Shown: positions 6,805 to 13,833 of the stretch, in pieces
Position numbering within the stretch: the first letter of the stretch is position 1
How the letters are laid out: each line of letters opens with the position of its first letter
Source: an uncultured Flavobacteriales bacterium
GTDB taxonomy: Bacteria > Bacteroidota > Bacteroidia > Flavobacteriales_D > Sanyastnellaceae
DNA: 13,869 bases
NCBI GenBank assembly: GCA_937996585.1
Contig: CALKUW010000267.1
Location: 1-13,869, forward strand
Direction: 5' to 3'
Translations under genes and position numbers: made by a program
The notes under the pieces: model-generated
What the model was told of the DNA's origin: nothing
Seen by the model: only the letters and a program-made list of their open reading frames with translations
Database searches by the model: none

Positions 6805-8034
6805 ATGGAAAAGATCAAGGTCCACAACCCCGTCGTCGAGCTCGACGGCGATGAGATGACCCGCATCATCTGGCAATTCATCAAGGACCGGCTCATTCTG
6901 CCGTACCTCGACATCGAGTTGCTCTACTACGACCTCGGCATCGAGAAGCGCGACGAGACGGACGACCAGATCACGGTCGACGCCGCCGAAGCGATCAAGA
7001 AGCACAGCGTCGGGATCAAGTGCGCGACCATCACCCCGGACGAGCAGCGTGTGGAGGAGTTCGGCTTGAAGAAGATGTGGCGCAGCCCCAACGGCACGCT
7101 CCGCAACATCATCGGTGGCACCGTCTTCCGCGAGCCCATCATCATGAGGAATGTCCCGCGCCTGGTGCCGGGTTGGACGCAGCCGATCTGCATCGGCCGT
7201 CACGCCTTCGGTGACCAGTACAAGGCCACCGATGCCGTTATCAAGGGCAAGGGCAAGTTGACCATGAGCTTCATCCCCGAGGGAGGAGGTGAACCCACCG
7301 AGTGGGAGGTCTACAACTTCGAGGGCGAGGGCGGTGTCGCCATGAGCATGTACAACACGGACGAGAGCATCTACGGCTTCGCCCGCAGCTGCATGAACCA
7401 GGCCCTGTCCAAGGGGTGGCCGCTGTACCTCTCCACGAAGAACACCATCCTCAAGGCCTACGACGGCCGCTTCAAGGACATCTTCCAGGAGGTGTTCGAC
7501 AACGAGTTCAAGGCCCAATTCGAGGCTGCTGGCATCACGTATGAGCACCGCCTCATCGATGACATGGTCGCTGCGGCCATGAAGTGGAACGGCGGCTTTG
7601 TGTGGGCGTGCAAGAACTACGACGGCGACGTGCAGTCCGACACCGTGGCCCAGGGCTTCGGGTCCCTTGGCCTGATGACGTCGACCCTCGTGACGCCCGA
7701 CGGAAAGACCATGGAGGCCGAGGCCGCCCACGGCACTGTGACCCGCCACTACCGCCAGCACCAGCAAGGCAAGAAGACGTCCACCAACCCCATCGCGAGC
7801 ATCTTCGCCTGGACCCGCGGCCTTGACTTCCGCGGCAAGCTGGATGGCAACGACGCCCTGCGCAACTTCGCCCAGACCCTGGAGCAGGTGTGCATCGACG
7901 TGGTCGAGAGTGGCCGCATGACCAAGGACCTCGCCCTGCTCATCCACGAGAAGGCGATGACCGACGAGCACTGGCTCACCACCGAGGATTTCCTCGATGC
8001 CATCGACGGCGAACTGAAGGCCCGGATGGCCTGA
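6805..8034 (+). CDS. icd: NADP-dependent isocitrate dehydrogenase, eukaryote-like homodimeric type
   Basis: This 409-residue enzyme oxidises and decarboxylates isocitrate to 2-oxoglutarate in the TCA cycle, making NADPH in the cytosol. It belongs to the subfamily of mitochondrial and cytosolic eukaryotic IDH, not the E. coli type. Visible residues: LDGDEMTRIIW (13-23); the isocitrate-binding run SPNGTLRNIIGGTVFRE with S94, N96, R100 and R109; R132 in IGRHAFGDQY with Y139; K212 in STKNTILK; metal ligands D252, D275 and D279 (RLIDDMV, NYDGDVQSD); and the NADP segment EAAHGTVTRHYR with H309 and R314. These positions match human IDH1 numbering as I recall it. ATG 6805 was chosen over in-frame TTG 6799 because family proteins begin 'MxKIKVxNPVVELDGDEM'. 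The strong hairpin at 8061 ends the transcript. Confidence 0.97.
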   Translation: MEKIKVHNPVVELDGDEMTRIIWQFIKDRLILPYLDIELLYYDLGIEKRDETDDQITVDAAEAIKKHSVGIKCATITPDEQRVEEFGLKKMWRSPNGTLRNIIGGTVFREPIIMRNVPRLVPGWTQPICIGRHAFGDQYKATDAVIKGKGKLTMSFIPEGGGEPTEWEVYNFEGEGGVAMSMYNTDESIYGFARSCMNQALSKGWPLYLSTKNTILKAYDGRFKDIFQEVFDNEFKAQFEAAGITYEHRLIDDMVAAAMKWNGGFVWACKNYDGDVQSDTVAQGFGSLGLMTSTLVTPDGKTMEAEAAHGTVTRHYRQHQQGKKTSTNPIASIFAWTRGLDFRGKLDGNDALRNFAQTLEQVCIDVVESGRMTKDLALLIHEKAMTDEHWLTTEDFLDAIDGELKARMA

Positions 8035-8060
8035 GGCGCAACGTCAGCAAATCAAATGGG

Positions 8061-8082
8061 AAAGGGGCTTCGGCCCCTTTTT
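8061..8082. terminator. Bidirectional intrinsic terminator between icd and the sensory operon
   Basis: AAAGGGGC-TTCG-GCCCCTTT is a perfect 8-bp stem with a stable UUCG-type loop, followed by TT (8081-8082) on the plus strand, so the U-run is five bases from the stem end. It lies 26 bases after the icd stop and directly against the Hpt gene stop (8082-8084). The symmetric A/T ends allow it to stop transcripts from both sides. Confidence 0.85.
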
Positions 8083-8408
8083 CAATTCAGGGTCTTGAGG
8101 GCGCCGAGCAATGCGGTGAACTCGGGTTCGATGCGCGGCCATTCATCCGCGAGGGTTTCCGTCGTGAGCGCCATCATCGATGCTTCCAGCGAAACGGTGC
8201 CCCATTGTTTCATGGAAGGGCCCAAGGCGTGGCGGACATCGGAGACGACGGACATGTCGCCTTCGCCGACGGCTTTCCGGATGCGCTCCAGGCCTTCATC
8301 GAAGGTCTGGAGGTTGACCTGAACGAACTCTTGCCAGTCGTCTGGAGCATCGCCGAAAATCGCCTTGAAATATTCCGGGTTGAATTCAGTTTCGGTAACC
8401 TTCGACAT
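8082..8408 (-). CDS. Histidine phosphotransfer (Hpt) domain protein
   Basis: A 108-residue cytosolic helical protein that fits the single-domain Hpt family. Such proteins carry phosphate from the receiver domain of a hybrid kinase to a downstream response regulator. The likely phosphoacceptor is H60 in DVRHALGPSMKQWG; the helix around it and the following SLEASM segment fit the four-helix bundle. The common HxLKG/HxLKP motif is altered, with Gly at the usual Lys position. Its ATG lies inside the end of the hybrid kinase gene (23-base overlap, different frame), so it is translated from the same message and is the probable partner of that kinase. No Shine-Dalgarno is visible. No response regulator with an output domain is encoded in the window. 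It is the last gene of the operon, and its stop abuts the terminator hairpin. Confidence 0.85.
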   Translation of the reverse strand: MSKVTETEFNPEYFKAIFGDAPDDWQEFVQVNLQTFDEGLERIRKAVGEGDMSVVSDVRHALGPSMKQWGTVSLEASMMALTTETLADEWPRIEPEFTALLGALKTLN

Positions 8409-11049
8409 GGGAGGGGTGTTCGTTGAGGAATTGCTTGAGTTCTTGAGGGGTCAAGGGCTTGGTGAGCACCCCGGCAAAGCCAAGCTGGAGGTAACGGTCA
8501 CGTTCGTCGTCCCCTGCGTGGGCTGTGAAGGCATGGACGGGCACATGGGAGGGGAGGATGTCCTCCGATTTCAACACCTTGAGGGTTTCAATGCCATCCA
8601 TCTCCGGCATTTGTATGTCCATCAGCACGAGGTCGAAGGTGTGTTCACGGCACGTTTCGATGGCTTCCTTGCCCGATGATGCGATGGTGAGTTGAAGGTT
8701 CCACGGTTTGCACATGGCCTTCATGACCATCTGGTTGGGCAGCATATCCTCGACGTAGAGCATCCGCATTCCAGAGATTGAGTCGCCCTTCGTGCTGTCC
8801 ATATCCTGCTTCTGGTCCGCTGGCTCCACGATGGGGAAGGAGAGCTTGAAACGGAAGGTGGCCCCTTGGCCAAGCGTGCTCTCGATTTCCAGTTCGCTGT
8901 CCATCAGGCGCAGCAGCTTGGTGGTGATGCCGAGCCCAAGGCCGGTACCACCGAATTTCCGGGAAATGCCCGAGTGGGCCTGTTCGAAGGCGTGGAGCAC
9001 GCGTTCCTGATCCTCGGCTGAAATCCCAATGCCCTGGTCTATGACCGCCCATTCCATGTCGAAGCGGTCTCCGTTCCTGGCCCCGCGGACGCGGAGGCAG
9101 ACTTCCCCTTCTTCCGTGAACTTGAAGGCGTTGGACAGCAGGTTCTGCAGGATTTGGTTGAGCCGCATGCGGTCCGCCATGACGGTCACACCTTCAAGGC
9201 CTTCCGCGTCCTTGCGGAAGGAGACGGTGCCCAGCCGCACGCCCGTCTCGACCCGATTCATCCCGCTGACGAACTGCTCGATGGCCAAGGGTTGCGGGGC
9301 GAGTTCGATGCGTTTGGCGCTGGCCTTCGAGAAGTCCAGGATATCGTTGACCAATTCCAGGAGGTGGCGGGATGAAGACTGGATGTTCTCGGCGAATTCC
9401 GCGTGTTCCTCCTCCCGATTCGATTGGTTCAAAAGGTCGGCCAGGACGATGATGCTGTGCAGCGGGGTTCGGATTTCGTGGCTGACCGTGGCGAGGAACT
9501 CGTCCTTGGTGCTCAGGGCCGTTTCCAGCTGTTGTTGTACGGCTTTGAGCTGTGAGATTTCGAAACCGTAGGTCAGGAGATAAGAAGTGGGGTTTTCCCG
9601 GCCAACGGAGATCAAGTAACGACCGATAAGGAAGTGCTGGGTGTCGCCCTCCCGTTGGAGGGTGTTTTCCGTGGGGGCGACCTTTTCTCCATTCCAAACG
9701 GCGCGGTCGAGTTTCATGGAATCCTCCACCCAGTAGGTCTCGAACACCTCGTTCTCCCGACGCCCGATCATGTTGCCCCTGTCCTGTTCGAGCGCCTCGA
9801 GCGCCCGATCGTTGACGAAGGTGTATTTGAGGTCAACGTCCTTGAGGCTGATGAGCATTGGAAGGCCATTGAGCAACTCCGAATTGAGTTCGCGTTGCCG
9901 CTCCAGGTCACGGCTCAACTTCTTGGACTCGGTGATGTCCCGGATGAAGCTGGAGAAGACTTCCTCCTTTCCGATCTGCACCGCCGTGATGAAGAGCTCG
10001 ATCTCGAAGACCTCACCGTCCCGGCGCAAGGCCTGGGTCTGGAACAGCTTGTTCAGAACGGGACCTTTGCCCGAGCTGTGGTAATGCTCCATGCCCTTGT
10101 TGTGGTCTTCCCTGTGGACGTGGGGGATGATGAGCTTGTCGAGGGCCTGGCCGATGGCTTCTTCACGGCTCCAGCCGAAGATCTGTTCCGCCTTGCGGTT
10201 CCACTCCACGATGCGGCTCTTGCCATCGGCGATGACCATGGCATCGAGGGCACTTTCGATGACGCTGCCGAAGAGGTTCCGACTGTCCTGAAGTTCGTCG
10301 AGGGTCTTGCGCAGGTCCTTGGTCTGGCGTTGGATTTCCTGCTCCATGCCCCGGGTCAGGGCCTCATTGGTCCTGCGCTGTTCGAGCAGGCCGCTGCGCA
10401 ACCGGTCCAGGGCGAGGTTCAGGGAGCGCAATTCCCAGATCCGGGTGTCGCCATCCACAGGGGTGGTCAGGTCGCCTTCGCGGATGCTCTCCGCGACCTC
10501 CCTCACCACCCTCAAAGGTTGGGACACCCTCCTGGCCAGGAAGAAATAGAGAAAGACCACAGCGATGACCACGAGGGCCATGGCAATCTGGAGGGGCAGG
10601 TTCAGTCGGGCCAGCTCGCTGTCAAGGTATGCTTCAGAGCCCAGGACCACGACGATTCCGTTGAATGCACCGCCTTCAAACGGGGCCCGCACCAACAGGG
10701 GATTCTGCTCCAGCTCAATGACGGAAGCCATGGTGATGTCCGGTGGATTCGAGGCCACCAAGGCCTGTTGGCCGTCGGATTCCAGGATCAGGGCAGCAAA
10801 TTCAAGGCTTGGACGTTCGCTGATGTTGCCGAAGATCTCGGACAGCCGGGACCAGTCGTCATACTTGCCCGCCACGCTGATGTTGATGGCCATGGTCTTG
10901 ACCAGCTCGTCGAGCTCGGCGACCTGGAATTCCCTCAATGTCACGGCCTGTTGCTGCGGAATGTAGATTCCGACCAGCAGGAGCAAGGAGGCCGCCATCA
11001 GTCCGAAGGGGCCCCAGATGCGGGCAATGAGGGAATTCAGCCAGTTCAT
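8386..11049 (-). CDS. Membrane hybrid sensor histidine kinase (HAMP-PAS-PAS-HisKA-HATPase-REC)
   Basis: This 887-residue protein has a membrane helix at about 12-30, a periplasmic sensor part (31-152) of no recognised family, a second helix (153-171), HAMP (about 172-222), a short coiled coil, two PAS domains (about 254-375 and 385-500), and a kinase core. H524 in ATVSHEIRTPLH is the autophosphorylation site. The N box has N636 and N640 (NLLSNAFKF), the D box is DQGIG (671-675), and the G2 box is GTGLGLG (701-707). The C-terminal receiver has D768, phosphoacceptor D811 in LVLMDIQMPEMDG, TA at 842-843 and K864 in LTKP. All key residues are intact. ATG 11049 was chosen because it overlaps the upstream stop as ATGA and directly precedes the first helix; the open frame upstream is low-complexity read-through. 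Phosphate should flow H524 to D811 to Hpt H60. The input is probably the binding protein encoded upstream. Confidence 0.95.
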   Translation of the reverse strand: MNWLNSLIARIWGPFGLMAASLLLLVGIYIPQQQAVTLREFQVAELDELVKTMAINISVAGKYDDWSRLSEIFGNISERPSLEFAALILESDGQQALVASNPPDITMASVIELEQNPLLVRAPFEGGAFNGIVVVLGSEAYLDSELARLNLPLQIAMALVVIAVVFLYFFLARRVSQPLRVVREVAESIREGDLTTPVDGDTRIWELRSLNLALDRLRSGLLEQRRTNEALTRGMEQEIQRQTKDLRKTLDELQDSRNLFGSVIESALDAMVIADGKSRIVEWNRKAEQIFGWSREEAIGQALDKLIIPHVHREDHNKGMEHYHSSGKGPVLNKLFQTQALRRDGEVFEIELFITAVQIGKEEVFSSFIRDITESKKLSRDLERQRELNSELLNGLPMLISLKDVDLKYTFVNDRALEALEQDRGNMIGRRENEVFETYWVEDSMKLDRAVWNGEKVAPTENTLQREGDTQHFLIGRYLISVGRENPTSYLLTYGFEISQLKAVQQQLETALSTKDEFLATVSHEIRTPLHSIIVLADLLNQSNREEEHAEFAENIQSSSRHLLELVNDILDFSKASAKRIELAPQPLAIEQFVSGMNRVETGVRLGTVSFRKDAEGLEGVTVMADRMRLNQILQNLLSNAFKFTEEGEVCLRVRGARNGDRFDMEWAVIDQGIGISAEDQERVLHAFEQAHSGISRKFGGTGLGLGITTKLLRLMDSELEIESTLGQGATFRFKLSFPIVEPADQKQDMDSTKGDSISGMRMLYVEDMLPNQMVMKAMCKPWNLQLTIASSGKEAIETCREHTFDLVLMDIQMPEMDGIETLKVLKSEDILPSHVPVHAFTAHAGDDERDRYLQLGFAGVLTKPLTPQELKQFLNEHPSHVEGYRN

Positions 11050-11459
11050 TCGACCCGGATGACGAGGTCGTCGGGAGCAGTCTCCTGATGGAGGATGCCG
11101 ATGGCGCCGGGGTGTTCCCGGACGTAGCTGATCATTTCCTTTTCGTCCTTCACGAAAACGGGCGCGTCGGCCCTGCCCTGGAAGACGATGGACAACCAGT
11201 GTTTCTGGTAATCGAAGGCGTCTGCATTCAATGCCCAGGCAGCGGTTTTCTCGAAAGAGGCGGATTGGGTGTTGGTGAGGACGATCACCACGCTCTGCCC
11301 GCTGTTCCATATGGCACGGTTGCCGAGGAACGCCTCCTTCAGTTTCTTCTCTGGGAATTGTGTCTTGCCCAGGTCATTCCCGATTGGGGTGCCCATCTGA
11401 CTCCAGGCGGACCCTGATGACAGGAGTGCCAGAAGGAACAATTGCATTCTCATGGCCAT
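11046..11459 (-). CDS. Small periplasmic phosphate-binding-protein-like (PstS-like) protein
   Basis: A 137-residue exported protein. MAMRMQLFLLALLSSGSAWSQ is a signal peptide with probable cleavage at AWS-Q (20/21). The mature part resembles the phosphate ABC transporter substrate-binding family: 'KTQFPEKKLKEAFLGNRAIW' (33-51), 'GQSVVIVLT' (54-62), a Ser-rich anion-loop-like NTQSASFEK (63-71), 'YQKHWLSIVFQGR' and 'VREHPGAIGILH' (113-124). It is much shorter than true PstS (about 300 residues), and no ABC transporter genes are nearby, so a sensing role is likelier than uptake. Its start shares one base with the porin stop (TGATG) and its stop overlaps the kinase start (ATGA). Inference: it presents an oxyanion or other ligand to the periplasmic domain of the kinase. 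The ligand cannot be told from sequence. Confidence 0.8.
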   Translation of the reverse strand: MAMRMQLFLLALLSSGSAWSQMGTPIGNDLGKTQFPEKKLKEAFLGNRAIWNSGQSVVIVLTNTQSASFEKTAAWALNADAFDYQKHWLSIVFQGRADAPVFVKDEKEMISYVREHPGAIGILHQETAPDDLVIRVE

Positions 11460-12592
11460 CAGAAAATACAGTATGCAACCTGGAACTTGAGTTCCCATTT
11501 GTCCTGCTTGGGAATGGTGAATCCTTCCCTGCCCGTATACCGCTCCATTTGGACCCGGACGTTGACCAACGGGCTGAATTCGTGGGCGTATCCCACACCG
11601 AACTTCAGCATCTGGTTGGATTTGATGTGCAGGTCGATTTCCTCGAAATGGGTCAGGTCGACCAGGCCGAGGATCATGCTGCGTTTGCCCACCTTGTGCC
11701 CGGCGTACCAATAAAAGGTGGTGTTGTTGGAAGTGCCGAGGGTGTCGAGTCCGACCGTCAAGGAGTCCAGTACATTGGATTCGGACAGTCCCGTTCGATT
11801 CAAGGAAGCCTCCATCAGGGTCTCCCATTTGCCCTTCTTTCGATAGAGGCTGAAACAGTAGAGCTGAAAGTCCAGGTCGACCGCGTGGAATCCGTCATCC
11901 CCTTCGTGGTAGTGCCAGATGTGTCCATGTCCGGCATGGGTTCCCACATTGTTGTTGGCGACCCGGTCGAAATAGGCACTGAAGCCGATTCTCGTCTGTG
12001 CTTCCGGTTTGATGTGCACAGCCGCCGTGAGGGACTTTTGCATTGTACCGTCCGTGACGTCGTTCGAGCTCATTCCATTGCCGAGGACGAGGTCGTATCC
12101 AAAGTTCAGGGCGCCTATGTTCTGTCCCTGCAACCGCATGCCGAGCGTGTGGATGGGGACCACGGTGCCAAAGGAGCGAGGGCGGTCAATGGTGGGGAAG
12201 AAGAGCCGACCGTGGTGGTAGACGTCGTTCCAATAGTTGACCGGGGTGTGCATCTTGCCCACAATGATGGAGAGCCACTCGCGGTATTGGTATTTGAGCC
12301 GCGCACGTTCGATACTCACCTTGTAGTCGGAGGCACCGTGTCCGGCGTTGATGGGGCCCACCACGGTCTCACTGAGGAAGGAGATCCGGGGCGAGATCTT
12401 GCTCTGAACGAAGAAATCGTGCTCGCCGAGGCTGAAGTCGCTGTAGCTCTCCCCGTTTTCCTGCTCGATGTTGGCGGTCACGTGACCGAACATCTGCACT
12501 TGGGTATTGGGCTCCTGTGCTTGGAGCGCTCGTGGAATTGCGCTGATGCCGATCCCGATGAGCAGGGCTGCGCGCAAGGCGGTTAAATGCAT
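11459..12592 (-). CDS. Outer-membrane beta-barrel porin-like protein
   Basis: A 377-residue exported protein. The signal peptide is residues 1-25 (core AALLIGIGIS, cleavage ALQA-QEP). The mature part is made of alternating amphipathic strands separated by Gly/Asn/Asp turns and ends in the aromatic strand KFQVAYCIF, a typical outer-membrane insertion signal. A conserved-looking segment GKMHTPVNYWNDVYHHGR (112-129) and RLKYQYREWLSIIVGK resemble porin strands of the phosphate-selective or carbohydrate porin type, but I cannot name the family. Residues 219-236 hold six histidines in a probable loop. ATG 12592 was chosen because the signal peptide begins there; an in-frame ATG at 12613 is possible. 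First gene of the four-gene operon, joined to the next by TGATG. Inference: it lets the sensed ligand enter the periplasm. Confidence 0.85.
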   Translation of the reverse strand: MHLTALRAALLIGIGISAIPRALQAQEPNTQVQMFGHVTANIEQENGESYSDFSLGEHDFFVQSKISPRISFLSETVVGPINAGHGASDYKVSIERARLKYQYREWLSIIVGKMHTPVNYWNDVYHHGRLFFPTIDRPRSFGTVVPIHTLGMRLQGQNIGALNFGYDLVLGNGMSSNDVTDGTMQKSLTAAVHIKPEAQTRIGFSAYFDRVANNNVGTHAGHGHIWHYHEGDDGFHAVDLDFQLYCFSLYRKKGKWETLMEASLNRTGLSESNVLDSLTVGLDTLGTSNNTTFYWYAGHKVGKRSMILGLVDLTHFEEIDLHIKSNQMLKFGVGYAHEFSPLVNVRVQMERYTGREGFTIPKQDKWELKFQVAYCIF

Positions 12593-12733
12593 TCCATAAA
12601 AATACGGCGGCATGCGGGTCGGAATTTTCCGGTTTATGCGTGCGGTCCACAATGGGGCAATGATGAAAATCATCCGTTCGGGGTGACATGGGTCATTCCG
12701 TCAGGGGAAAGCGCGGAATACATTGCCCGAACC
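12593..12733. promoter_or_regulatory. Divergent intergenic region with two short inverted repeats
   Basis: These 141 bases should hold the promoters of both the sensory operon (minus) and the small membrane protein (plus). GATGA-AAA-TCATC (12662-12674) and TGAC-ATGG-GTCA (12684-12695) are perfect short inverted repeats and may be operators. Plus-strand TACATTG (12719-12725) and minus-strand TATTTTTA near 12597-12604 are only approximate -7 elements. Nothing here is a firm promoter. Confidence 0.35.
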
Positions 12734-12958
12734 ATGCATCTATTGAGGCCAACGTCCCGCTTTGCACCCTACTTGGTGGCCCTCCTCGCCACCCTTCTAT
12801 TCCGGTTCGTTCTGGCGCTCATGACCCAGGATGGCATGCTGGGCCAGGACGACATCCCCAGTCTTTATGCCTTCGTGGCATTCTACGCTTTCTTCCTCGC
12901 CGTCGTCTGGCTCGCCTACAAGCCCCACCGCGACTTCATATCGGGCTCCGGGATATGA
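12734..12958 (+). CDS. Small two-helix membrane protein of unknown function
   Basis: A 74-residue protein with two predicted membrane helices, about 10-30 (FAPYLVALLATLLFRFVLAL) and 43-62 (SLYAFVAFYAFFLAVVWLAY), joined by a short acidic loop TQDGMLGQDDIP and ending in a basic, polar tail (KPHRDFISGSG). ATG 12734 is the start that leaves a positively charged N-terminus (LLRPTSR) before the first helix. Longer in-frame starts would read through the divergent promoter region and give a polar, non-conserved-looking extension. No family is recognised. It is divergent from the sensory operon and convergent with the hydroxylase gene, 35 bases away. Support is the clear two-helix pattern; homology was not established. 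Confidence 0.6.
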   Translation: MHLLRPTSRFAPYLVALLATLLFRFVLALMTQDGMLGQDDIPSLYAFVAFYAFFLAVVWLAYKPHRDFISGSGI

Positions 12959-12993
12959 CCCCCTTCTGAATTCAGCTCTGTTTCATCCAGCCT

Positions 12994-13833
12994 TCAACCC
13001 TCCTTGAGGGTCGACGAGGTCGGGACGCTCCGGTTGAACGGCAGGCCCATCTGATACTTGATGTTGTCGCTCTGCGTCGGGTCGGTGATGTCGAGCCCGT
13101 AAACCACGTCGGCTGTATCGCCGTAGACGAAGGTGCCGAACAGCCGGTCCCACACGCTCAGCACATTGCCGTAATTGCGGTCCGTCCACGGCACCTCGTG
13201 GTGGTGGTGGAACTTGTGCATGTTGGGTGTCACCACCAGCCAGCTCAGTGCCTTGTCCACCGCCAGCGGCAGGGCCACATTGCTGTGGTTCCAGTAGGTG
13301 AAGAAGACGGTCACGATGCGGTAGAACCCGTAGAACGCCACCGGCGCCCCCGTCACGATCACGCCGATGAGCGCAAACGTCTCGCGGCACACGAAGTCGA
13401 TGGGGTGGTGGCGCGTCCCGGTCGTCACATCCACGTGCGTATCGCTGTGGTGCACCATGTGCAGCCGCCACATCCATTTCCAGTTGTGCAGCAGGTAGTG
13501 GACGGTGTACTGGGCAATGAGGTCCAGCGTCATCACCGTCACCAGCAGCTGCAGCCAGAGCGGCATGGCTACCCAATGCAGCAGGCCGAATTCGGTCGCC
13601 GCCGTCCATTCGAACAACCCCACGGCCGCCGCCCCAAAGGCCACGTTGATCGCCATGGTGGTGGCCAGGAAGGTGAGGTTGGTCCGGGTGTGCGCCCAGC
13701 TGCGGAAGCCCCCGCTGAACAGGGGCCGCACGGACTCCACGATGAGGTTGGCCGACATGCACAGGACGATCCACCCCAGCTTCTGCCAAGCCGGCATCGC
13801 CTCGAACATCGAAAGGAAATGCTCCAGCGTCAT
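12994..13833 (-). CDS. Fatty acid hydroxylase / sterol desaturase superfamily membrane enzyme
   Basis: A complete 279-residue integral membrane di-iron oxygenase. The superfamily hydroxylates or desaturates lipids (sterols, fatty acids, carotenoids, alkylglycerols) using a histidine-bound di-iron centre. The histidine boxes are clear: HYLLH (112-116), HMVHH (125-129) with H133, RHHP (141-144), WNHSN (H183) and HKFHHHHE (206-213), followed by DRNYGNVLSVWDRLFGT. Four or more hydrophobic segments precede and separate them (about 18-34, 52-74, 88-108, 152-180). The most upstream ATG (13833) is preceded by an in-frame TAG, so the start is well limited. The substrate is not determined by these motifs; Bacteroidota members act on varied lipids. 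A 6-bp inverted repeat ACCCTC-CTT-GAGGGT (12997-13011) overlaps the last codons but has no T-run. The gene appears to stand alone; upstream sequence leaves the window 36 bases later. Confidence 0.93.
   Translation of the reverse strand: MTLEHFLSMFEAMPAWQKLGWIVLCMSANLIVESVRPLFSGGFRSWAHTRTNLTFLATTMAINVAFGAAAVGLFEWTAATEFGLLHWVAMPLWLQLLVTVMTLDLIAQYTVHYLLHNWKWMWRLHMVHHSDTHVDVTTGTRHHPIDFVCRETFALIGVIVTGAPVAFYGFYRIVTVFFTYWNHSNVALPLAVDKALSWLVVTPNMHKFHHHHEVPWTDRNYGNVLSVWDRLFGTFVYGDTADVVYGLDITDPTQSDNIKYQMGLPFNRSVPTSSTLKEG

Noticed and set aside
6664..7971. Minus-strand open frame of 435 codons opposite icd
   Set aside because: It lies antisense to a certain enzyme gene, reads as low-complexity Val/Leu/Gly/Asp/His-rich sequence with no domain, and is explained by strong G/C third positions of icd.
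9634..11088. Plus-strand open frame of 484 codons opposite the hybrid kinase gene
   Set aside because: Antisense to intact kinase domains; the translation has no recognisable fold and results from codon bias.
11050..11310. 87-residue N-terminal extension of the hybrid kinase frame
   Set aside because: The extension is Arg/Pro-rich, out-of-frame translation of the binding-protein gene. The ATG at 11049 sits in an ATGA overlap and directly precedes the first membrane helix.
11360..12586. Plus-strand open frame of 408 codons opposite the barrel-protein gene
   Set aside because: The opposite strand has a signal peptide, barrel pattern and C-terminal aromatic strand; the plus frame has none of these.
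12997..13011. ACCCTC-CTT-GAGGGT hairpin as terminator of the hydroxylase gene
   Set aside because: It overlaps the final codons and lacks a T-run on either strand.
12983..13789. Second minus-strand frame within the hydroxylase gene
   Set aside because: Arg/His/Ala/Gly-rich out-of-frame translation of a gene whose true frame has all the histidine boxes.
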